A stretch of DNA of 64,000 bases from Deltaproteobacteria bacterium (GTDB lineage: Bacteria > Desulfobacterota > Deferrisomatia > Deferrisomatales > JACRMM01), in assembly GCA_016214985.1 (NCBI GenBank), contig JACRMM010000057.1:1-64000 (forward strand), in the 5' to 3' direction. The notes beneath the pieces are model-generated. The model was not told the origin of the DNA, did no database searches, and saw only the letters and a program-made list of their open reading frames with translations. Position 1 is the stretch's first letter; each line of letters starts with the position of its first letter. Shown here in pieces: positions 33,072-45,104 of the stretch. The translations under genes were made by a program, and so were the position numbers.

Positions 33072-34040
33072 ATGGGGCACGTTTCGTTTCGCCGACACCG
33101 TCTGGGCCTGGCCGGGAGCGCGTTCGCCGCAGCGCTGCTCATCGTACCGGTGTGCGCTGGGGCCGAGGACGCGAAGAGCCTTTACAAGGACGGGCTGCGG
33201 GCCTTTCGGGCCGGCAGCCAGGACACCGCCATCGCCCTCTTCCATCGATCCGAGGCCGCGGACCCCACCTACCCCTTCCCTACCCTCGCGCTCGCTCGAA
33301 TCTACCAGGAGATCTTCGAACAGGACGTCCGAAACTACGAGGAAGCGACCCAGGCGTACGAGCGCCTGATCAAACTCCTCCGAGAGCGGCCGCCCTCCGT
33401 CGCCGAGAAGCCGCTCCTGCAGGCGTACTACTTCGAGGGGATCCTGTTCCTCAAGGGGGGGGAATACGCACGAGCGCTCGCCGCACTGCAGGAGTTCCTC
33501 TCGCTCTACCCCGACTTCTCGAACCTCGAGAACGTCCACAATGCGATCGGTATCGCGTTCTACTATCAGGAGCAGTACGACAAGGCCGTCGAGTCCTTTC
33601 GGAAGGCCATCGAGATCAAGCCCGACTACCCCGAGGCGCGGTTCAACCTGAGAAGCGTCTTCACTCGGCTCGCGGTGTACAACGAAGCCGTGGCCAACGC
33701 CCGGGCATGGAACATAGAGGCGGCCTTCGAGGGCGTGGCGTCACTCAAGGAGTTCGCACCGCGGTACCTGCCCGGCCGCAGGCTCGAAGCGAGCCTGCTG
33801 CTCAAGGTGGGCAAGATCGACGAGGCGATGGCGGTGCTGTCGGAGATCCTCGCCCTCGACCCGAAACACCCGCTCACCTACGGCGTGCGGGTGGACCTGG
33901 CGAAGCTCCTGACCACCCGAGGAAAACAAGACCGGGCGGTGGAACTGCTGAAGGAGAATCTGCGGGTGTTTCCCGACGCGCCGGAGAAGCAGCGTCAAGA
34001 CCTCGTCCGCGCGATCCAGAGCCTGGGGGGCGCGCCGTGA
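33072..34040 (+). CDS. Exported TPR protein
   Basis: The 322-residue protein has a signal peptide (LAGSAFAAALLIVPVCAGAE, cleavage near residue 31) and then at least six TPR-like helix pairs; the best are DTAIALFHRSEAADPTYPF, AIGIAFYYQEQYDKAVESFR and KAIEIKPDYPEARFNL. It is a periplasmic protein-protein interaction scaffold. The next gene, a 15-haem cytochrome, starts with a GTGA overlap, so the TPR protein may help assemble or dock that cytochrome. The ATG at 33072 has GGAGGGG nine bases upstream. Confidence 0.8.
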   Translation: MGHVSFRRHRLGLAGSAFAAALLIVPVCAGAEDAKSLYKDGLRAFRAGSQDTAIALFHRSEAADPTYPFPTLALARIYQEIFEQDVRNYEEATQAYERLIKLLRERPPSVAEKPLLQAYYFEGILFLKGGEYARALAALQEFLSLYPDFSNLENVHNAIGIAFYYQEQYDKAVESFRKAIEIKPDYPEARFNLRSVFTRLAVYNEAVANARAWNIEAAFEGVASLKEFAPRYLPGRRLEASLLLKVGKIDEAMAVLSEILALDPKHPLTYGVRVDLAKLLTTRGKQDRAVELLKENLRVFPDAPEKQRQDLVRAIQSLGGAP

Positions 34041-35401
34041 GGCTCTGGCTCGCTCTCGGGCTGTGCCTCGCCGCGGCCGTCTGCGCTGCGGAAGATCCCC
34101 CGCCGGTGACCGGATCCCACGCGGACCTCGTCTGTGGCGACTGCCACACCGGGCCGAACACGGCCGACTGCGACCAGTGTCACGAGGCCAAAGCCAACAT
34201 TCACCCTGTCGCGGTCGCGCCCTCCATGGCGCTGCCCGAGGGTTTTGCGCTGGGCAATGACGGAAAGCTCCTCTGCCGCACCTGTCACCGGCTCCACGGC
34301 GGGAAGAAGGAGGCGCTCTTCGTCCGCGGCGTGGGGCCCGAAGCGACCACCGACCGCCGGGCCTTCTGCTCCGCCTGCCACGGTCAACGGCTCGCGCGCA
34401 CGAGCCCTCACGACGCCACGCGGGGCGTCAACCGATGTGCGTTCTGCCATGCGTCCGTCCCCGACAAGGCGACCGGCGTCAAAGGAACCGCCCGGATGGA
34501 CATCGTCAAGCTGTGCGACTTCTGCCACAACGTCGTCGCCAAAGACCACCCGCGCAACATCGACCCTACCCTTTCCCTGCCCAAGGGGCTTCCGCTCCTC
34601 CCCGATGGATCGTGGTCGTGCGTGACGTGCCACAACCCCCACGGCACCACCGACACGACGCACTTCATCCGCTCGGAGTTCGCCCGGCACTTCGAGCGGG
34701 GCCGGCAGGAGACCACCCACGTGGACTCCTACTTCGCTTGCAAGGGGTGCCACACGACCTCCCTCGCGTCGGAGATCCGTGCGCCGGGCTTCGCCCTGCG
34801 CTACCGCGGCGACGTGAACATGCTGTGTATCTCGTGCCACCTGACCGACAAGAGCCACCACCCCACAGGACTCGCGCCTCCGCCAGCGATTCGCGAGCGC
34901 ATGGACGCGTCCCCGCTGAAGGTACCCCTCGGCCCCAAGGGTGGTATCACCTGCTACACCTGTCACGACAACAACTGCGCCTCGGGCCATCAGCGCATGA
35001 CCGTGCGGCACTACGACCGGGTCTCCCTGAGGAACGACCTGTGCTGGATCTGCCACGACCGCCAGGAGTTCTACAAGACGAACCCCCACGTCGAAGACCC
35101 CAACCTCTGCGTGCGGTGCCACGAGTCGCGGCCGCTCTCGGGCGAAAAGGTGAGCGCAGCGCTGGTGGCGAGCCCGAAGATGGTGTGCCTGCAGTGCCAT
35201 GACGTAAAGCCCCACCCGGCCGGTGCCGATCATTTACGGGTACCGTCGGCGAAGATCCACCCGGACGAAGCCCTTCCGCTGGGAAAGGGCTCAGAGGTCA
35301 CGTGCACCACCTGCCACGAGGCCCACGCGGGCCAGAACCTCAACCCCAAACGCCTGCGGGTCGCAGGCAGCGAGCTGTGCGGGCGCTGCCACTGGCGCTG
35401 A
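34037..35401 (+). CDS. Periplasmic multihaem c-type cytochrome (15 CxxCH motifs)
   Basis: This 454-residue protein has a signal peptide (LWLALGLCLAAAVCAAE) and fifteen CxxCH haem-attachment motifs: CGDCH, CDQCH, CRTCH, CSACH, CAFCH, CDFCH, CVTCH, CKGCH, CISCH, CYTCH, CWICH, CVRCH, CLQCH, CTTCH and CGRCH. Many His residues outside these can serve as distal ligands. It resembles cytochrome c3/doubled-CxxCH proteins and probably carries electrons across the periplasm to or from an outer partner. The GTG start overlaps the TPR gene stop. The terminal electron acceptor is unknown. Confidence 0.93.
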   Translation: MRLWLALGLCLAAAVCAAEDPPPVTGSHADLVCGDCHTGPNTADCDQCHEAKANIHPVAVAPSMALPEGFALGNDGKLLCRTCHRLHGGKKEALFVRGVGPEATTDRRAFCSACHGQRLARTSPHDATRGVNRCAFCHASVPDKATGVKGTARMDIVKLCDFCHNVVAKDHPRNIDPTLSLPKGLPLLPDGSWSCVTCHNPHGTTDTTHFIRSEFARHFERGRQETTHVDSYFACKGCHTTSLASEIRAPGFALRYRGDVNMLCISCHLTDKSHHPTGLAPPPAIRERMDASPLKVPLGPKGGITCYTCHDNNCASGHQRMTVRHYDRVSLRNDLCWICHDRQEFYKTNPHVEDPNLCVRCHESRPLSGEKVSAALVASPKMVCLQCHDVKPHPAGADHLRVPSAKIHPDEALPLGKGSEVTCTTCHEAHAGQNLNPKRLRVAGSELCGRCHWR

Positions 35402-35958
35402 CCCTGTGCCTGGCACTGGCGGCGCCGGTCGCGGGAGAGATCTACCGGTGGACCGACGACGCCGGAAGCGTCCACTTCACCGACAGCCTTCAGAACGTCC
35501 CGTCGCGGTACCGAAGCCAGATTCAGACCCGCTCGGACAAGCTCCCGGACGCGCCGGCCCGACCCGCGCCCGCCCCGGCGTCTACTCCCCGGGTTGCCCT
35601 GGAGCGCCTGGACGGCGGATACGTGGTCGCGGCATCGATTAACGGTCGGGAGACGGCGCGGCTGCTCCTCGACACGGGGGCCTCGACGACGCTCCTGTCT
35701 CCACGCCTCGCCGATCGGCTCGGCCTGACCGTGCGGCGCGTGCCACCGGCGGTGCTTCGGACCGCCAACGGCCAGGTCGAGGCCGGTTGGGCGGAGGTCG
35801 ACACGATCGAGGTCGGCGGCCGGCGGGTCGGTCCGCTGCGGGTGGTGATCCACGACGCCATCGAGGGGGCCGACGGCCTCTTGGGCCTGAACTTCCTGGG
35901 TGCCTTCCGCGTGGAGATCCACGCGCAGGGCCCGAGCCTCACGCTGTCGCCACCGTGA
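35377..35958 (+). CDS. DUF4124 / retropepsin-like aspartyl protease, exported
   Basis: The 193-residue protein has a signal peptide (LPLALTLCLALAAPVAGE), a DUF4124 segment (IYRWTDDAGSVHFTDSLQNV) and a retropepsin-like domain with the catalytic LLLDTGASTTLLS near residue 90 and GADGLLGLNFLG near residue 165. Single-copy retropepsin domains act as dimers. The GTG at 35377 is the last codon before the signal peptide and overlaps the end of the cytochrome gene by 25 bases in another frame. It may process exported proteins of this operon; the substrate is unknown. Confidence 0.8.
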   Translation: MRALPLALTLCLALAAPVAGEIYRWTDDAGSVHFTDSLQNVPSRYRSQIQTRSDKLPDAPARPAPAPASTPRVALERLDGGYVVAASINGRETARLLLDTGASTTLLSPRLADRLGLTVRRVPPAVLRTANGQVEAGWAEVDTIEVGGRRVGPLRVVIHDAIEGADGLLGLNFLGAFRVEIHAQGPSLTLSPP

Positions 35959-35971
35959 TCCCGCGCCCTCG

Positions 35972-35999
35972 TTGAACGGGGCCCGGCCGGGCGTATAAT
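35972..35999 (+). promoter_or_regulatory. Sigma-70-type promoter upstream of glmU
   Basis: TTGAAC (35972-35977) and a perfect TATAAT (35994-35999) are 16 bases apart. The predicted transcript starts near 36006, giving a leader of about 107 bases to glmU. This is the best consensus promoter in the window. Confidence 0.7.
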
Positions 36000-36065
36000 G
36001 GCGTGTTTCGCGGCTGGCGGCAGTCCGGTCCGGTGAAGCGCCGTTTCGCCGTGTTCTTGTGGCCT

Positions 36066-36093
36066 GAATGACCGCTGAGCGCTGACTGCCGAC
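36066..36093. repeat. Degenerate heptamer tandem repeat (about 4 units)
   Basis: Four consecutive seven-base units read GAATGAC, CGCTGAG, CGCTGAC and TGCCGAC in the glmU leader. The same heptamer family (opposite strand) occurs between etfB and etfA at 53206-53258. Confidence 0.5.
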
Positions 36094-36112
36094 CGCGTTT
36101 TCGGAGGAATGA

Positions 36113-37498
36113 ATGAACGACGTCGCCGCCGTGGTCCTCGCCGCCGGCAAGGGCACGCGCATGAAATCCGCCGTGGCCAAGGTGCTCCACCCCCTCCTGG
36201 GCCGCCCCCTCCTCTCCTACCCTCTGGACGCTTGCCGGCAGGCGGGGATCGGGAGGATCGTCGCCGTGGTGGGGCACCAGGCGGAGGAGGTGGAGAAGGC
36301 CCTGGGCGCGCCCGACGTCCTCTTCGCGCTGCAGGCCGAGCAGCGCGGCACCGGGCACGCGGCCCTCTGTGCCCGGTCGGCACTTCAGGGCTTTTCGGGC
36401 ACGGCGGTGCTCCTGTGCGGCGACGTGCCCCTGTTGCGGCCGGAGACCCTCACCGCTCTTCTGGACGCCCACCACCGAACGGGCGCGCTGGCCACGGTCC
36501 TCTCCATGGTGCCGCCCGACCCCCGGGGCTACGGCCGCTTGGTGCGCGACCGCGCCGAGCGGCTGGCGCGCATCGTCGAGGAGCGGGACGCCTCAGAAGC
36601 GGAGAAGGCGGTGCGCGAGGTCAACACCGGTACCTACGCCGTCGAGCTGCCGTGGCTCTGGGGCGTCCTGGCGGGGCTCTCGCCGGCCAACAGCCAGGGC
36701 GAATACTACTTGACCGACGTGGTCGCCGCGGCGGCGGCGGAAGACCGCGCGGGAAGCCTCCTCCTGGGGGATCCGACCGAGGTGATGGGGATCAACTCCC
36801 GGACACACCTGGCGGAGGCGGCCGGAGCGCTACGCCGTCGCATCAACGAAGAGTGGATGGAGGCCGGCGTGACCCTGGAGGATCCGGCGACCACCTGGAT
36901 CGAGCCCGGCGTGGTCCTGGCCCCGGACGTGACGATCGGACCCGCCTGTCGCCTCGCCGGCGCCACGCGCGTGGACGCCGGAGCCCTCGTGGAGCAGGGC
37001 GTGGTCGTCACCGACTCCCGGATTGGACCGGGGGCCCACATCAAGCCCTACTGCGTCTTCTCCGGGGCCACGGTGGGCGCCGGCGCGGAGGTCGGACCGT
37101 TCGCGCACCTTCGGCCGGGGGCAGAACTCGGGGAGGCTTCCCGCGTGGGGAATTTCGTGGAGATGAAGAAGAGCCGCCTCGGACGCGGGAGCAAGGCCAG
37201 TCACCTCACGTATCTCGGCGACACGGAGATCGGCGAGAAGGTCAACGTCGGGGCCGGGACGATCACGTGCAACTACGACGGGGCCGCCAAGCACCGCACC
37301 GTAATCGGCGACGGCGCTTTCATCGGCTCCAACACGAGCCTCGTTGCGCCGGTGACGGTCGGCGCCGGGGCCACCGTGGCCGCCGGCTCCACCGTGACCC
37401 AGGACGTGCCGGAGGGAGCGCTCGGCGTCGGGCGCGCTCGACAGCGCAACGTCGCCGAGTGGAGCGCGAGAAAAGCGGCTAGGAAGCTGGGAAGCTAG
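36113..37498 (+). CDS. glmU: Bifunctional GlcNAc-1-P uridyltransferase / GlcN-1-P acetyltransferase
   Basis: The 461-residue GlmU makes UDP-GlcNAc for peptidoglycan and LPS. The N-terminal pyrophosphorylase has VVLAAGKGTRMKSAVAKVLH and QRGTGHAAL; the C-terminal left-handed beta-helix acetyltransferase has GNFVEMKKSRLGRGSKASHL, NVGAGTITCNYDG and VAAGSTVTQDVPEGALGVGR. GGAGG precedes the ATG. The last eight residues (AARKLGS and stop) are encoded by an octamer tandem repeat that also supplies the stop codon. Confidence 0.95.
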   Translation: MNDVAAVVLAAGKGTRMKSAVAKVLHPLLGRPLLSYPLDACRQAGIGRIVAVVGHQAEEVEKALGAPDVLFALQAEQRGTGHAALCARSALQGFSGTAVLLCGDVPLLRPETLTALLDAHHRTGALATVLSMVPPDPRGYGRLVRDRAERLARIVEERDASEAEKAVREVNTGTYAVELPWLWGVLAGLSPANSQGEYYLTDVVAAAAAEDRAGSLLLGDPTEVMGINSRTHLAEAAGALRRRINEEWMEAGVTLEDPATTWIEPGVVLAPDVTIGPACRLAGATRVDAGALVEQGVVVTDSRIGPGAHIKPYCVFSGATVGAGAEVGPFAHLRPGAELGEASRVGNFVEMKKSRLGRGSKASHLTYLGDTEIGEKVNVGAGTITCNYDGAAKHRTVIGDGAFIGSNTSLVAPVTVGAGATVAAGSTVTQDVPEGALGVGRARQRNVAEWSARKAARKLGS

Positions 37499-37511
37499 GA
37501 AGCTGGGAAGC
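37478..37511. repeat. Octamer tandem repeat GCTRGGAA (4 units) at the end of glmU
   Basis: The units are GCTAGGAA, GCTGGGAA, GCTAGGAA, GCTGGGAA and a partial GC. The array begins inside the last codons of glmU and provides its TAG stop. A related, less regular array is at 41371-41404 on the other strand. Confidence 0.8.
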
Positions 37512-37570
37512 GAAAGACTCTTCTCGACTCGACCTGCAGAAGCGACTGACACCAAACAGGGGACGACATC

Positions 37571-39400
<1,830 letters not shown>

Positions 39401-39891
39401 TGCGCTGCCGAGATAGCACCGTGACTGAGCTTTGAGGAAGGGTTCCGGCGCTGCCTCCGGGCGGGCCAGTTCACCTTGCTGCGGGCGTGATGGAGAGAAC
39501 AGCGTTCTTCATTCTGGTTCTCCCCGCCCGAACTCAACACCCCTCGCGCGCGAAGCCCATGAGCTCCCTGCGGGCGCTCTCGCTCTCCCCTCGATCGGCT
39601 CTTCCGCAGAGTACTTAGGATGCCAGGGCCGCGGCAGCGAAGAGAACGGTCGCTTGGGAAAGCCCGGAGGGCTGGCTTCCATCTCGCTTTCCGCTCCGCT
39701 CGGCAGAGGAGCGGGTCGGCAGATCAGGCACGCTGCGCCCGCTTCCATCCCTTCCCCCCTCAAGGTGTTCGCCCGTCCGTTGCGGTCGTCCGCCGTTCCA
39801 CGTCCGATCCGCGAACACCCGGCCCGAAGACGGCGACGCCCCGCAGGGCTCGGGGCCGTCCGGGGCGTCGGGTGCTCGTCTCGTCAGGAGC
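39401..39891. other. Gene-free stretch between convergent glmS and meaB
   Basis: No frame here has convincing coding character. It contains an imperfect inverted repeat at about 39482-39531 (CGGGCG..GGAGAGAAC against GTTCTCCCCGCCCG) that could end glmS transcription, a GC-rich middle without recognisable motifs, and a perfect 10-bp hairpin at 39834-39870 close to the end of meaB. Confidence 0.6.
39834..39870. terminator. Strong 10-bp hairpin between convergent glmS and meaB
   Basis: CGACGCCCCG pairs perfectly with CGGGGCGTCG around a 17-base loop, 22 bases beyond the meaB stop. No T-run follows on either strand, so it may be an unconventional terminator or a transcript-end stabiliser. Confidence 0.55.
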
Positions 39892-40842
39892 TCAGAGGTG
39901 GCAGGAGAGCCCCCCGACGAGCTTTTCCGCGGCGCTGTAAGGATCGATCTTGCGGGCCTTCAGGTCCTCGAGCAGGGCGGCCAGGACCCCGTTACCGCCC
40001 AAGGCGCCGAAGATTCGCTCGTAGGCCATCTCCTTGACGAGCTCCCGGAAGAAGTGGAGCTCTCGCTTCTCCTTCCGGTCGGCCAGTGTGCCGGATTCTT
40101 GCAGGTGCTGCCGGTGCGCGAGGAAGGCCTCCACGAGCTCCGAGATGCCTTCGCTGTTGACCGCGACGGTCCGAAGGACCCTCGGCCGCCAGTCCCCGGG
40201 CTTGTAGTGGCGCATCTCGAGCATAACGGTGAGCTGCTTGACCACCTCATCGGCGCCGGGCTTGTCGGCCTTGTTGACGATGAAGACCTCGCCGATCTCG
40301 AGGATCCCCGCCTTCATGGCCTGGATGTCGTCGCCCATGCCGGGCAGGCTCACGACCGCTGTCGTGTGGGCGAGGTCCACGACCTCGACCTCGTCCTGAC
40401 CCACGCCGACGGTCTCGATGAGGATGACATCGTAGCCCATGGCGTCGAGCACCAGGGCCGCCTCGCCCGTGGCCTTGGAGAGGCCTCCGAGATGGCCGCG
40501 GGTGGCCATCGACCGGACGAAGACCCCGTCGTCGGTGGCGTGACGCTGCATGCGGATCCGGTCTCCCAGAATCGCCCCACCGGTAAAGGGACTCGAGGGA
40601 TCGATGGCGATGACGCCGACCTTCATCCCCCGGCCACGGAACTCGCCGATGATCCGGTCGACCAGGGTCGACTTCCCGGCACCGGGGGGCCCCGTGATCC
40701 CCAGCACGTAGGCCTTGCCCGTGTGGGGATAGAGGATCTTCAGCCCCTCGATGCCCTCCGGGTCTCCCTCCTCCAGGAGCCGGATCAGTCGCGCTCCGGC
40801 GAGTTGATTGCCCTGGAGGGCTTTCTCTGCGTAGCGGCTCAT
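39892..40842 (-). CDS. meaB: MeaB/ArgK-type GTPase, acyl-CoA mutase chaperone
   Basis: This 316-residue G3E GTPase protects and loads adenosylcobalamin mutases. It has the Walker A GITGPPGAGKSTLVDR near residue 50, AIDPSSPFTGGAILGDRIRM near 78, the ETVGVGQDEVEVVDLA switch near 145, and NKADKPGAD for guanine recognition near 195. ATG 40842 is chosen for the GAGGG upstream; the longer frame is unconserved. It is the last gene of the acyl-CoA dehydrogenase-mutase operon and probably serves the mutase encoded just upstream. Confidence 0.93.
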   Translation of the reverse strand: MSRYAEKALQGNQLAGARLIRLLEEGDPEGIEGLKILYPHTGKAYVLGITGPPGAGKSTLVDRIIGEFRGRGMKVGVIAIDPSSPFTGGAILGDRIRMQRHATDDGVFVRSMATRGHLGGLSKATGEAALVLDAMGYDVILIETVGVGQDEVEVVDLAHTTAVVSLPGMGDDIQAMKAGILEIGEVFIVNKADKPGADEVVKQLTVMLEMRHYKPGDWRPRVLRTVAVNSEGISELVEAFLAHRQHLQESGTLADRKEKRELHFFRELVKEMAYERIFGALGGNGVLAALLEDLKARKIDPYSAAEKLVGGLSCHL

Positions 40843-40942
40843 TCGTCTACCCTCTCGCCCCTGATCCCACGTCCTTCGTCCCCGGCCGAGGACAGCCCGG
40901 CCCGCAGCGCCCGGGCGTCGCGAACCGAGGGCCACCGACCGT

Positions 40943-41332
40943 TCACCCGATGTTCTCTCTGATGAACCGGAGGCACTCTTCGAGGGGCGTGCCGGGCCGG
41001 AACAGGGCCCTGACGCCGGCCGCGGTCAACTCGGGGATCTCGTCCTCGGGAATCGTGCCGCCGCCGAAGACCACGACATCGTCGAGCCCCTTCTCCTTCA
41101 GCAGGCGCATAACTTCGGGGAACACGTAGCTGTGCGACCCGGACAAGACCGAGATGCCGATCCCGTCCACGGCCTCCTGGAGCGCGGCGCTAACGATCTG
41201 CTCCGGGCTCTGGTGGAGGCCCGTGTACACCACCTCGTAGCCGGCCTCCTGCAGATACTTGGCGATGATCTTGGCCCCGCGGTCGTGGCCGTCGAGGCCG
41301 GGCTTGGCGATGAGGATGCGAACCTTCTTCAT
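40943..41332 (-). CDS. Acyl-CoA mutase, small (B12-binding) subunit
   Basis: The 129-residue protein is the stand-alone cobalamin-binding domain of methylmalonyl-CoA-type mutases. Base-off/His-on binding is shown by AKPGLDGHDRGAKIIA (His near residue 16), with SVLSGSHSYVFPEV and VFGGGTIPEDE completing the nucleotide-tail pocket. It pairs with the large subunit encoded 130 bases upstream. GGAGG precedes the ATG. Confidence 0.93.
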   Translation of the reverse strand: MKKVRILIAKPGLDGHDRGAKIIAKYLQEAGYEVVYTGLHQSPEQIVSAALQEAVDGIGISVLSGSHSYVFPEVMRLLKEKGLDDVVVFGGGTIPEDEIPELTAAGVRALFRPGTPLEECLRFIRENIG

Positions 41333-41370
41333 TGTTCCTCCAAAGAGCGGGCGGTCGCCCGCGATGCGGT

Positions 41371-41404
41371 CAGCCTTCCAGCTTCCTAGCCTCCCAGCCT
41401 CTCC
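41371..41404. repeat. Degenerate octamer tandem repeat
   Basis: On the minus strand this reads GCTGGGAG, GCTAGGAA, GCTGGAAG, GCTG, the same octamer family as the array at the 3' end of glmU. It lies between the mutase large- and small-subunit genes. Confidence 0.6.
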
Positions 41405-41464
41405 CCCCGGACGGGGGAGCCCCGCGCGGCGCACGGAGGCGCCGTCTGCGCAGGGGCCCAGCCC

Positions 41465-43141
<1,677 letters not shown>

Positions 43142-43218
43142 GGAAGAGCCTCCTCGTGGGGCGGGGAAGACCCGCCAGGGAGAGGGAATCGATCCGGGAA
43201 GGGATGGTCCTCGGCGCC

Positions 43219-44361
43219 CTAGGCCGCCAGGACGTCGCGCGCGATGACGATGCGCTGGACCTCGCTGGTGCCCTCGTAGAGGGTCAAGACCATGGCGTCG
43301 CGCAGGTAACGCTCCACCGGATACTCGTTCACGTAGCCGTACCCGCCGTGGATCTGGATCGCCTCGCGGCAGATCCGTTGCGCTGTCTCGGAGGCGATCA
43401 GCTTCGCCATGCTCGCCTCCTTGTTGCAGGGCAGCCCCTTCTCCTTGAGGTCTGCGGCGCGAAGCGTGAGCAGGGTCGCGGCGTCGAGCTGGGTCGCCAT
43501 GTCGGCGATCTTGAACTGAATGGCCTGGAAGTCGGCGATGGGACGGCCGAACTGCTTGCGTTCCCTGGCGTAGACGCGGGCCGCCTCGAACGCGGCGCGG
43601 CCGAGCCCGCAGGAGTTGGAGGCGATGCCCACGCGTCCGCCGCCCAGGCTCGCGAGCATGATCCGAAAGCCGTCGCCCTCGTTGCCGAGCAGATTCTCGA
43701 CGGGCACCCGGCACTCCTCCAGGATAATCTCCACCGTGTCGGAGCCGCGCTGGCCGAGCTTCTCCTCCTTGCGGCCCACCTTCAGGCCAGGCGTTCCCTG
43801 CTCCACCAGGAAGACGCTGATTCCCTTGCTCCCCGCCTCCCGGTTCGTCTTCGCCGCCACCATCATAACCCCGGCGTACGTGCCGGAGGTGATGAAGATC
43901 TTCGTGCCGTTCAGCACGTACTCGTCGCCCCGGCGCTCGGCCGTGGCCCGAAGGCTTCCGGCGTCGGAGCCGGCACCGGGCTCGGTCAGGGCGAACGCGG
44001 CCGCGGGATACTCGCCGGAGGCGATCTTCGGGATGCACCGGGCCTTCTGGGCCGGCGTGCCGAAACGGTAGATGCCTTCGCACACCATGTTGGTCACCGA
44101 GGTGATCACCGCGTGGCTCGCGCAGGCCCTGCCGATCTCTTGGAGCACGAGGGAGTACGCCACCGCTCCCATGCTGGTGCCCCCGGCCTCTTCGGGCACG
44201 AGGAGGCTCATGAGTCCCAACTCCGCCATCTTCTTCAGAGTCTCTTTCGGGAAGCGCTCGGTCCGGTCGACCTCGGCAGCGAGGGGCCCGATCTCCTTCT
44301 CCGCAAACCGCCGAACCGTGTCCTGAATCATCCGCTGTTCTTCGGTGAACTCGAACTCCAT
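43219..44361 (-). CDS. Acyl-CoA dehydrogenase
   Basis: The 380-residue flavoprotein has the N-terminal helical domain (MEFEFTEEQRMIQDTVRRFA), the FAD-binding FALTEPGAGSDAGSL near residue 122 and FITSGTYAGVMMVAA, and the catalytic base in LTLYEGTSEVQR near the C terminus, as in short-chain enzymes. It oxidises acyl-CoA to enoyl-CoA and hands electrons to EtfAB. It starts the operon with the B12 mutase and MeaB, so its substrate may be the branched or straight C4 acyl-CoA handled by that mutase. Confidence 0.92.
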   Translation of the reverse strand: MEFEFTEEQRMIQDTVRRFAEKEIGPLAAEVDRTERFPKETLKKMAELGLMSLLVPEEAGGTSMGAVAYSLVLQEIGRACASHAVITSVTNMVCEGIYRFGTPAQKARCIPKIASGEYPAAAFALTEPGAGSDAGSLRATAERRGDEYVLNGTKIFITSGTYAGVMMVAAKTNREAGSKGISVFLVEQGTPGLKVGRKEEKLGQRGSDTVEIILEECRVPVENLLGNEGDGFRIMLASLGGGRVGIASNSCGLGRAAFEAARVYARERKQFGRPIADFQAIQFKIADMATQLDAATLLTLRAADLKEKGLPCNKEASMAKLIASETAQRICREAIQIHGGYGYVNEYPVERYLRDAMVLTLYEGTSEVQRIVIARDVLAA

Positions 44362-44420
44362 TCCCGCTCCTTCCCCGCATCGGCGCTACCAACCGAACGG
44401 ACGGCGAACCCAGAAACACC

Positions 44421-44446
44421 GATCCCCGACCCTGTGGTCGGGGATC
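44421..44446 (-). terminator. Hairpin terminator between the cytochrome complex and the dehydrogenase operon
   Basis: GATCCCCGACC and GGTCGGGGATC form a perfect 11-bp stem with a four-base loop, 12 bases after the hexahaem cytochrome stop. A short T-containing tract (GGTGTTTCTG on the minus strand) follows. It separates two transcription units in the same direction. Confidence 0.75.
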
Positions 44447-44458
44447 GTTCAGCGTAAG

Positions 44459-45076
44459 TTAAAGCATTTTTGGCTCCGGTTCAACCAGTTGTTGGTAGTG
44501 GCACCGCAGGCAGTTGTCCTTGTTGCGATCCTTGCGGTGGCACTCGCCCGCGAAGCAGCCCGCCATGCGAGGCCGGTTGGTTTCGAGCTGCGCCTTGTCG
44601 TGGGCGATCGAGCGGTGGCAGGCGAGGCAGGTCAGGGTCACCACCGTACCCCGCGCATCGGCGAGGGGTGAAAGGTGCACCTTGTGGTTGATCTTGATGA
44701 TCTGGCGCTTCTCCTTGTCCGCCTTGCGCATGTCCTTGTGGCAGCTCTCGCACCGTGCCTCGATCCTCCGGTCCGTGGAGAGGTACTTCTCGGGGATGAA
44801 GGCGTCGCGCGCGTAGGCCGCCAGGTTCGGGCCGACCGGGGCCTGCTGGTGCTCGGCGTGGCACTCGTGGCAGGTGACCTGACCGGACGGATGGCCGTGG
44901 CTGCGCTTCCACATGGCCGTGAGCTCCGGATGGCACGAGGCGCACTGTTTCGGAGCGGTGTTGACCCACCGGGCACCCCAGGCGAAGAGGGACACCCCCG
45001 CCACGAGCACGACCGCGACGAAGCCCACGATGCCGCCGAAGCTCATATCGGAGAGGCGCTTCCACAGAAAACCCAT
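44459..45076 (-). CDS. Membrane-anchored hexahaem cytochrome, NapC/QrcA-like
   Basis: The 205-residue protein has one N-terminal membrane anchor (GGIVGFVAVVLVAGVSLFAW) and periplasmic haem sites CASCH, CHECH, CESCH, CLACH and CLRCH, plus one spaced-out CFAGECH (CX4CH), giving six in total. Size, anchor and haem number match QrcA-type cytochromes better than tetrahaem NapC. It is the last gene of the respiratory complex operon and would link the membrane complex with soluble cytochromes. Confidence 0.85.
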   Translation of the reverse strand: MGFLWKRLSDMSFGGIVGFVAVVLVAGVSLFAWGARWVNTAPKQCASCHPELTAMWKRSHGHPSGQVTCHECHAEHQQAPVGPNLAAYARDAFIPEKYLSTDRRIEARCESCHKDMRKADKEKRQIIKINHKVHLSPLADARGTVVTLTCLACHRSIAHDKAQLETNRPRMAGCFAGECHRKDRNKDNCLRCHYQQLVEPEPKML

Positions 45077-45104
45077 GTTCGTCTGCTCCTTCCCTACGGT
45101 CTGT

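Noticed and set aside
37500..37570. A glmS ribozyme upstream of glmS
   Set aside because: The gap is only about 70 bases, is partly filled by octamer repeats, and shows no ribozyme core; the ribozyme is typical of Gram-positive bacteria.
39432..40037. A 201-codon plus-strand frame between glmS and meaB
   Set aside because: Arg/Pro/Ser-rich low-complexity translation, overlaps the well-supported meaB gene, and has no ribosome-binding site or family motif.
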